This document shows positions 56,051-64,000 of a stretch of 64,000 nucleotides of DNA, one piece after another. The stretch is from Hamiltosporidium tvaerminnensis (Eukaryota; Microsporidia; Dubosqiidae), in contig CM061246.1 of NCBI GenBank assembly GCA_022605425.2, positions 1,909,230-1,973,229 of the forward strand, in the 5' to 3' direction. Positions within the stretch are counted from its first letter, which is position 1. The number at the start of each line of letters is the position of its first letter. The notes below the pieces were generated by a model. The model was not told the DNA's origin, did not search any database, and was given only the letters and a program-made list of their open reading frames with translations. The translations under genes were made by a program, and so were the position numbers.

Positions 56051-59000
56051 GTTTTACTAAGTATTTGATTCTGCATATGCTCAATAAAATATTGTTGAGC
56101 AACAGTTTAAAAATTCTGATTGCGGTTAATTGAAAAGGGTATGTCTAATTACAAATAAATTCCTTCTTTCATTAATATTCAGCTGCTTTTAATTTTTTTT
56201 TAATTTTCGTTTGAGGAATTCTTTTTTAAAACATAAATATATTTGGTTCCAAGGTATTAAGAGTAGTTTTCACTGGCAATAGTTATGGAATCTGCTAAAT
56301 TCAAATTATTACATGTAAAAAATCATTTACTATTAGGACAAAGTTTTTTTTAAATTTCAGATGAATAAACTCAATACTTGTTTGTTTATAGTTGAAAATT
56401 TATTTTAATTAAAAATATTAAAAGCAATACATTTACAAGCGTTTTATTTTTATATTCAAAAGAAATGTCGCTATTTCATGCATAAGGTTTTCAATGTTAA
56501 ATCAATGTATGAATGTTTACTTACTACAGTAAAAGCAAGAAACTCATAAAAAACTTTTAAAAAGTGCGATTTCAAAAGGCATTTAAGGATATCTTCGTTT
56601 TATTTCTATTTTTTAAAATTCGTTATAAAAGGGAAACTAAAACTTTCTATGGTTAAGCCAAAAAAAGCCATTTTAATATAATTTGATATGAATTGAAAGA
56701 TTTCATGCAAATCACACAAACTAGCTTAGAAAAGCAAAATAAAAAAGTTAATATATTTGGAAAATGTAATAGCACTTAATACCATTCCAATTAAAATATT
56801 TTGCTTTCACTAACCTAAGTCAGGGAAATACCTGTGAAATATAGTAAAGAAAATATTATTTACCTAACCTGTAGCAGTGAAATACTTGAGAAAGTAAGTT
56901 TTTTAAAACATTAAAGAAATATGAGGTTTGATTAACATTACAATGTCCTTACTTAAGTTCTGTAACATAGCTAGCAACAAAGTATGTAAAACCTTTAGAA
57001 AAATAAAACGAACACATTTATTTAAATAGAAATGTAAATATATAAGAATCTACACATATCCAAAATATTATAAAAGACATATTGTTTTAGATTGTGATCG
57101 AATTAAAGCACTTAAAAGCATACAATCAAAATTGTAAGATATTGTAAACAATAAATTAAGGTTGTTCGTAAGATGATTTAAGATTTTTTTGAATAGTATT
57201 TTGATATAATTTTATTATATAGGGTATATTTCTTCAAACAACTTTTCTATCTAAATAGGCAGTGTTGTCAAAGTATTTGGCTCATTGCCTTAAAGTTCTT
57301 GTAAATACAATTGATGTTGTTGGTAGGCGTATCTTAGCATTATAGAGTGATTAAAATCATTCATTTCGAATTCTTTGATTTGTAAACAAGATTGATTCTG
57401 ATTTAGGGCATCTATATTGAAGCAAGTATAGAATTACGTAAATAAATTTGCATAAGTCTTTCTATGATCCAGCAATTAAGATATATACAGATCCAGCAAA
57501 TTTAGCCGCAAATATTACAGAGAATTCATATCTGTGAACGGTGGCATTTGTTATATTTGGCTTCCACTTCAGTACAGTCATAGCTTTTGTAGTTTAAAAG
57601 ATGAAGAGTTTTTCCTATAGAGCATCCGATATTTCAAACATATTCTTGAAGCTAATCCGTAGAGGATGCTACAAAATGAAAAACCCTTGCCTATTTATAC
57701 TTTTGATTTTTTTTACAATCAATGTCACTTAGAATCAAATTTCATTTAATTCGTTCTGTATCTTGATAGATATTCTTCCAAAGAAATCTATCTAATTACA
57801 ATATGAGTTAGCTCAAGTCACAATTGTTAATTATACCATCCGATGTTTACCCTTCTAAACCATTTTAATGTATAACAATACTTATTTAAATAATGTTCTT
57901 GGCTTCTTTTAAATCATACTAAGATATTTTTATTAGTATATTCCTACATATATAATTTTCTTCATATTCTATTTCATATCTGAATTTTTACATTGCCTAA
58001 ATTTAAATAAAAAAAAATTATAAAAATAGCTGTAAAATAAATTAATTTCGAACAATGTATTATCTAAAAAAAATTTATTGTTTAATACGTATAGAGATAT
58101 AGTTAAAATAATTGCTACATGGAATCGTCTAAATTATTATTAATAATTTAAAAAAAAATATTAAAATCTAAATTTGTTAGAATGCATATAATTTGCATAA
58201 AGTTTTATCCTTATCAAAAGTATTTTAAAATGGAAAGCTTTGTATAAGCGAAAATGTATCCACTAAAATTCTAATTTTTTATTTATTGTAAAATTGTGAT
58301 TATTAGAAAAGGCACATTAGTTTTTAAATACCTTTCAATTAAATATAAAATGCATAGTATTTCAAACAATAGAAGCATATAGATTTAGGAATGTGAATTC
58401 CTTAAACACAAAAAATATTGAGAGAAAAATATTATTAAAAAATATTTGTTTAAAACAGCATTACCTTTTAATTTTTACAAAATATAAAATATGTTTAATC
58501 TTCTAACACAAACCAAAAAAGAGTATAAGATAATATATAATACAAAATTTCTATTGAGTTCAAACGGCTTACTTAAGCGTTAATAGCTCAAATATTTATG
58601 AAGATTTTGTAATAGGAAGAACACATTTAATCAAGAAGAAAACAATTCAATCATAAAGCCTACGCTTCACTCATATATCATGAAGGACAAATGGATTTTC
58701 TTAACGTTTAAAAGAAATAGTCGAGCAAATATACAAAAGTAATGTTTTGTGATGTAGAGTAAATAAAATCTATTAATTTTTAAAATTATAACTTATAAAT
58801 TTCATTATATTAATTTATCTTTTTCTTTATAATATACACTTTACCTCGAATCTTTTCAAATAGACAAATGCGTCTCATAATTGCGTTATTTGCTTTCGCG
58901 TTATTAAAATTTCAGTTAATGATATTGGGTATTTATCTACCAACATATTATGAGTGAATTCATTAAATTATTTAGTTAATTTTGACTTCAAACAAGATCA

Positions 59001-62000
59001 GATGAGTTCTTGGTGACTACACTTTGAACAAGGTAAGTGTAAATAACCTTAGATATACCATTCCATAATCCGAATCCGCTTGGATAGTTTGAGATAATAT
59101 ATTACAGGTGCTAATATTTAAGTAAAAATATATCAGTTGGTTGTGGCAGAAGTTCTATTCCTCTAAATTAGTTTAATCTTTATTCATATAAGGAAGAATC
59201 AGAAGTTTCAAAATGAAAAAGTACTAATTTACTTGTAAAAGATGCCACAACATTTAGAACTGAAGCTCATTTATAGTTTTAGTGATTATATATACCTAAT
59301 TGTCTTTATTATTACATTTTAAGCAGACAAACCGTAATTCGAAATAATTAGCTATAAATCGACAAACAAGATCATAGAAATTTTATTTGTAGTATTATAA
59401 ATATTTCACTCTTTAAATTATAAGACTAGTTATACCACACTTTCAAATCAATATCTATTATTTATACTTATCTTTCTAAATTTATATTCACCTATAAATA
59501 TATTTAGATATTAAAATGATATAACCCTTGCTTATTTCGGACTAGTATAGATAGCTAATTAATTTTTGAAGATTTGATTGTAGATTAATATAGAATTACG
59601 AGAAAGTATATTAAAAATTAGTTATATTAATTGGGTTTGAGCCGAACTAAATTTAATTAAAGTTTAACTTTCTTATAATCATATCAAAATATTATTTACA
59701 TTATTTTATTTTGGCTTTATTTCTTGTTTTAATACGTATAGTTAATAAAAATAGTTACAATCTAAAAACTAAAGAAAATATATCAAACGAACTATTTTAA
59801 TAATGATTGTAACAATTGTATTTCATAGGCAAATAACTTAAGAGTACTTAATTTTACATAAATTGGATGCAAAGTATTTATTAAAATTGGTTTTAATATA
59901 GAAATAGCATGATAAAAAGTTTTCTGTATCACTTCATGACAGTTTACTGTACTATATATATTATTTAAAAGTCTAATTAAATTTAAAATAATATATAATT
60001 CAAAAATATACTTAACATATTTAAATCGAATTAATATATGTATAATTATAATGATTTAAGTTATTTAAATCTCACTACATATTTTAAAATGAAAAATTTA
60101 TTTATATAGATATATTTAAAGGAATCAAATATCAGAGTTCATTATACTATAAGTTGTATTATATATTGGTAAATCAAAGCCATTAAAAATCCAAAAATAT
60201 CATATATATTTCAACAAAAGCAATAGTATTACATTTCTCATTAATTACTCGAAAGTATTATACATGATATTTGAATACTTTTTACATTTATATCTTTTTT
60301 TAATTAGTTTTATATTGTGTTTAAGAAGTTGTAACAATGCATATATAATATGCGCTATAACTGTTTGATTAATTTAAGGAAAGGTAAATAGTAAAAGGTT
60401 ATTTTGAAATCTATAGTTACGTATGAATCCCTTATATGATTAATGTTTCCAACAATATACTGCGGGCTTTTCAAAACGAGTTAACCAAATTTAATCCAGC
60501 CATATTTAGGTTGAACACAACTTATTATGACCAAGATTAAAAAATCTTGTTTTTAAATACTATGTTAGGGTTTTAATAGTACGAATGTTCCAAACAACCA
60601 TAAAAAACCAACCAATACCTTACACACAAAAACTTCCAATTATGGTAAATTTTATAAGTTTATTAGGGTTAACATATTAATATAATATCAGAAGAGAAAA
60701 TAATTACTTATATTTACGAATATTATATATTGATATGAAATAACTAATTTGAAGTTAAATGAATATAAAATGAACAAATAACATAAATTTTATACATTAT
60801 TTAGCTATAAATCTTGCTTTGAAATATAAATTAATCATTGAAATGACCTGAATTATTTTATATGACCCAAACAAGTGATTGATTAAGTAACGACCTGAAT
60901 TTGTAAATGAATAAGAAAAGAATGAAGTAAAATAAATGTAACAGAATTGAAAAAAGTCATTTCGAAAAAAAAACAACCAAAAAACCAAAAAATGTATGTA
61001 CTGCTATAACTAAAATGAGTTTTAGCAAAAAAAATTTGATATAAGTAAATTTTTAAATTAAGAAAACACAGCCAAAATGAATAATAAACTAAAAAAATGT
61101 ACGAAAGAAATATCGGTAACTGTAATCTAACATATAATCTCTTTTTATGCAAGAAAAATATTATATTTTAACATCTATAAACAAAAGTATTTATTTAAAC
61201 ATAAATAACGAACTATATACTAATTTACATTAAAGTAACGACTTTATAAATTTTATATAACATAAATTTACTCAAAACAAGTAAAGGATAAACTAGGACT
61301 AGAATTTCAATAGAACGATTGAACGAAAATATTTGAATTAAATTAAAAGCACATGAAAATAGTTAGAAAAAAATATATAATAAAATTAAGTACATTTTTT
61401 AAGTATGTAAGGCACATTACAATTCCAAGAATAATATACAATAAAGATAAAAATACAAAAATATACATGACTTAATACAAATTATAGAAAAGGTAATTAA
61501 ATAAGGAGTAAAAAACCCTACTAAAGTATTGTACCCAAAAAATATGCATTTAGCAAATCTCCATAGTATTCTACATAATATTAAAGAATTTAAAATCAAA
61601 ATTTTAAAGTTCAAAAAATTATTTTGAATTAATTAAAGCAAACACATAAGCAATATTTAGCTTAAAGATTTATATCACATCTTACACGCCTTTAAAATTG
61701 CGTTATTAAGAAAACTAGTATAAAAACAAAATTAGATGAAAAATAGAATGCTAATAAACATAAAATTAGATCTGTAAACTAAAAGAATCTATGAGATATT
61801 CAAATTAAGAACGACAGTGTAGTTCGATAGGATTTATTTTATTTGCGAAATAATGCTCGATAAAAAAAATAGTCCTACTAGAACTTTCTACATTAGAATA
61901 TATATTTTTTAGTGAAATAACTTAAATTGTGAAAATAAATAGAATAATAATTTAAATGATATAAACCGTAAAATGAAAAATAATATTACATAAATTTAAA

Positions 62001-62074
62001 ATAACTGAATATCAGCGTTAACAAAAAATATATAATAGCTGCACAAACCAAAAACATTAAATGAATTTAAACTT
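56051..62074. other. 6-kb subtelomeric gene-free DNA
   Basis: Very AT-rich, with no supported gene. Hydrophobic frames at 60797-61152 and 61417-61614 have the Phe/Ile/Tyr composition of random AT-rich DNA. Confidence 0.5.
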
Positions 62075-62790
62075 TACAATATTTTTAATAAAGGAGTAAG
62101 TGTTGTACTCTTTCATAAAATTGCGTAGTTCTAGGTTTGACATATGTGACTGAACCTAACACTCATTCGGTACCTTTAGAATACCTAAATCCCAAAGCAA
62201 TTCATATATAATAGCTTAAGAACCCATTTAATAAGCAATTTAGTTGCTTGGAGTTTGTCAATATCTGTTGCGGAGGTGTGATTGTATGTATAACCCAACT
62301 CGAATTGTACCTTTGCATACCATGTAGCATTTTCACTTAATCTACACATGTCCGAAAACTAAAAGCTAGCCAAGATATATTTCGGCGAATTACACGAAAA
62401 AAACATAGAAGATACAATGTTATATCAACATAAATAACCCAAGCGATCACTTTTCTAGTTTTACAAAGTTTTATCTTTCTATCTCCGATTCGCAGAGTCT
62501 TCTAAAGCAGTGTCTAAGACTAGATTTTTGAATTTCCATGGGTATTATCTACAAGTTACGCTGCAATCTACAATTGAGCACAAGCAAAAAGCAAAAATAT
62601 ATTAATATAAAATTTTCATGATTTTATGAACTTCACCTCTTCATACAAACACTCATGTAACAAACGTAGACGTAGTGTGGTTTTTATCACACCAAAATCC
62701 AAAATATTGTCTTCACACCAGTTTAACCTACTCATTGCTAAGAAGAATGTTTTTTTTGTGACTATCCTCAAGCTACTAAAAATACAATTT
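62075..62790 (-). mobile_element. dispersed repeat family A, copy 3 (inverted, subtelomeric)
   Basis: Collinear with copy 2 when read on the - strand. GGATAGTCAC near 62,765 matches GGATAACCAC. AATGAGTAGGTTAAACTGGT and AAAAACCACACTACGTCTAC follow. TTTAGAAGACTCTGCG is near 62,500, and TAGTTCTAGGTTTGACATA (complement of the TAAACCTAGAACT block) is near 62,130. Full length but diverged. The two overlapping frames at 62616-62826 are by-products of this repeat. Confidence 0.8.
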
Positions 62791-63310
62791 AAATTCATTA
62801 TGTACGCTCCAAATAAAAACAATTAAACATTTATGATTTTAGCATAGTAAAAGTAGATTTAAAGGTTTTTTTAATTTAGCTACTGGTTTTTCGATGAATT
62901 AGAAATAAATCGAAGTATTTAAATAATGTAACCATATAATATTGACGAATAAAACGTTTTAACAGAAAAATCATTGAGGAAAAATATATGTATAAAATTT
63001 AGAATAAAAATTTTTTAAAATGTTTTAATAATCATATATTTGAACCAAATCTACTAAAATGAAATTATAAAAGGTACGCTTTTCAATTTTAGAAACAGGG
63101 AAACAAAAATTAGAGATATTCACATGCCCCTAAATATGTTTTAATTCTTTATGTTTTCTTTTAGGTTTAAAGCAAATAAAAGAATGTTTTCGAAACAACT
63201 TAATTTGAGTATATATTTTAAAAATTTCTATCCTTATATTTCTGATATGAAAATATTTTTTTATTGAAAAAATTGGAATGAAGAGGTAACTCAAGAAATA
63301 CGAACTAAAA
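62791..63310. other. telomere-adjacent AT-rich spacer
   Basis: About 520 bp with no repeat or frame recognised. The transition to telomeric repeats at 63,311 is abrupt. Confidence 0.55.
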
Positions 63311-64000
63311 GGGTTAGGGTTAGGGTTAGGGTTAGGGTTAGGGTTAGGGTTAGGGTTAGGGTTAGGGTTAGGGTTAGGGTTAGGGTTAGGGTTAGGGTTA
63401 GGGTTAGGGTTAGGGTTAGGGTTAGGGTTAGGGTTAGGGTTAGGGTTAGGGTTAGGGTTAGGGTTAGGGTTAGGGTTAGGGTTAGGGTTAGGGTTAGGGT
63501 TAGGGTTAGGGTTAGGGTTAGGGTTAGGGTTAGGGTTAGGGTTAGGGTTAGGGTTAGGGTTAGGGTTAGGGTTAGGGTTAGGGTTAGGGTTAGGGTTAGG
63601 GTTAGGGTTAGGGTTAGGGTTAGGGTTAGGGTTAGGGTTAGGGTTAGGGTTAGGGTTAGGGTTAGGGTTAGGGTTAGGGTTAGGGTTAGGGTTAGGGTTA
63701 GGGTTAGGGTTAGGGTTAGGGTTAGGGTTAGGGTTAGGGTTAGGGTTAGGGTTAGGGTTAGGGTTAGGGTTAGGGTTAGGGTTAGGGTTAGGGTTAGGGG
63801 TTAGGGTTAGGGTTAGGGTTAGGGTTAGGGTTAGGGTTAGGGTTAGGGTTAGGGTTAGGGTTAGGGTTAGGGTTAGGGTTAGGGTTAGGGTTAGGGTTAG
63901 GGTTAGGGTTAGGGTTAGGGTTAGGGTTAGGGTTAGGGTTAGGGTTAGGGTTAGGGTTAGGGTTAGGGTTAGGGTTAGGGTTAGGGTTAGGGTTAGGGTT
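63311..64000 (+). repeat. telomere, (TTAGGG)n
   Basis: Uninterrupted TTAGGG repeats to the window end, about 115 units. The G-rich strand runs 5' to 3' towards the end, as expected for a right chromosome terminus. One variant unit, TTAGGGG at 63794-63800, is visible. Confidence 0.99.

Noticed and set aside
60797-61614. Hydrophobic - strand frames in the subtelomere
   Set aside because: Composition of chance translation of AT-rich DNA; no start context or family.
62616-62826. Overlapping frames on both strands near the telomere
   Set aside because: They fall inside family A copy 3. The apparent peptide similarity to copy 2 (NWCE...KTTL) comes from shared DNA, and copy 2 has stops in that frame.

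Overview
ORGANISM. The window is the right end of an AT-rich eukaryotic chromosome: it finishes in about 690 bp of TTAGGG repeats. The gene set points to a microsporidian with an expanded, transposon-bearing genome. The conserved genes have no recognised introns and several are shorter than their fungal or animal orthologues (Tma46/ZC3H15-like, SF3a60/Prp9, eL22). Several start codons have a CCC motif immediately upstream, as described for microsporidian promoters. The remaining proteins are lineage-specific secreted or membrane proteins. The species cannot be named from sequence alone, and another AT-rich intracellular eukaryote is not formally excluded.

LAYOUT. 1-5.1 kb is gene-poor, with one doubtful ORF, a GC-enriched island and small tandem repeats. 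eEF2 lies at 5.16-7.85 kb, followed by a six-unit tandem repeat and two direct copies of a ~730 bp dispersed element (family A), one with a 12-bp target-site duplication. The gene-dense core at 11.6-18.4 kb holds two small membrane proteins (-), Trm8 (-), a Ser/Thr kinase (+), a CDF zinc transporter (+), Rcl1 (-) and ribosomal protein eL22 (-). At 21.2-26.9 kb are two copies of a Dong/R4-like non-LTR retrotransposon, one truncated (+) and one nearly full length (-) but carrying three in-frame stops. SF3a60/Prp9 (+), Tma46/ZC3H15-like (-) and a 573-aa signal-peptide/TM protein (-) occupy 27.1-32.5 kb. A 30-bp tandem array lies at 33.7-34.06 kb. A secreted-protein gene with a one-base frameshift is at 38.1-40.2 kb. 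A Dong relic lies at 42.3-42.95 kb. A decayed APE-type LINE (ORF1 + ORF2) spans 46.2-51.1 kb, and its 5' region carries the same 30-bp monomers. From 51.1 kb to the telomere (63.31 kb) I recognise no gene, only a strand-skewed segment, short telomere-like words and a third family A copy (-).

HOW THE GENES RELATE. The conserved genes are housekeeping: translation (eEF2, eL22, Tma46-like), ribosome and tRNA biogenesis (Rcl1, Trm8), splicing (SF3a60) and zinc homeostasis (CDF). They are mostly separate transcription units, with no evident operon. SF3a60 implies that the organism retains a spliceosome, and its own gene lacks an in-frame ATG, which may reflect an intron at the start codon. Three + strand genes (eEF2, kinase, SF3a60) are each followed directly by tandem repeats; in SF3a60 the repeat unit includes the stop codon. 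The most unusual content is the repeat biology: the uncharacterised family A, the 30-bp LINE monomers, and the retrotransposon copies in several stages of decay.
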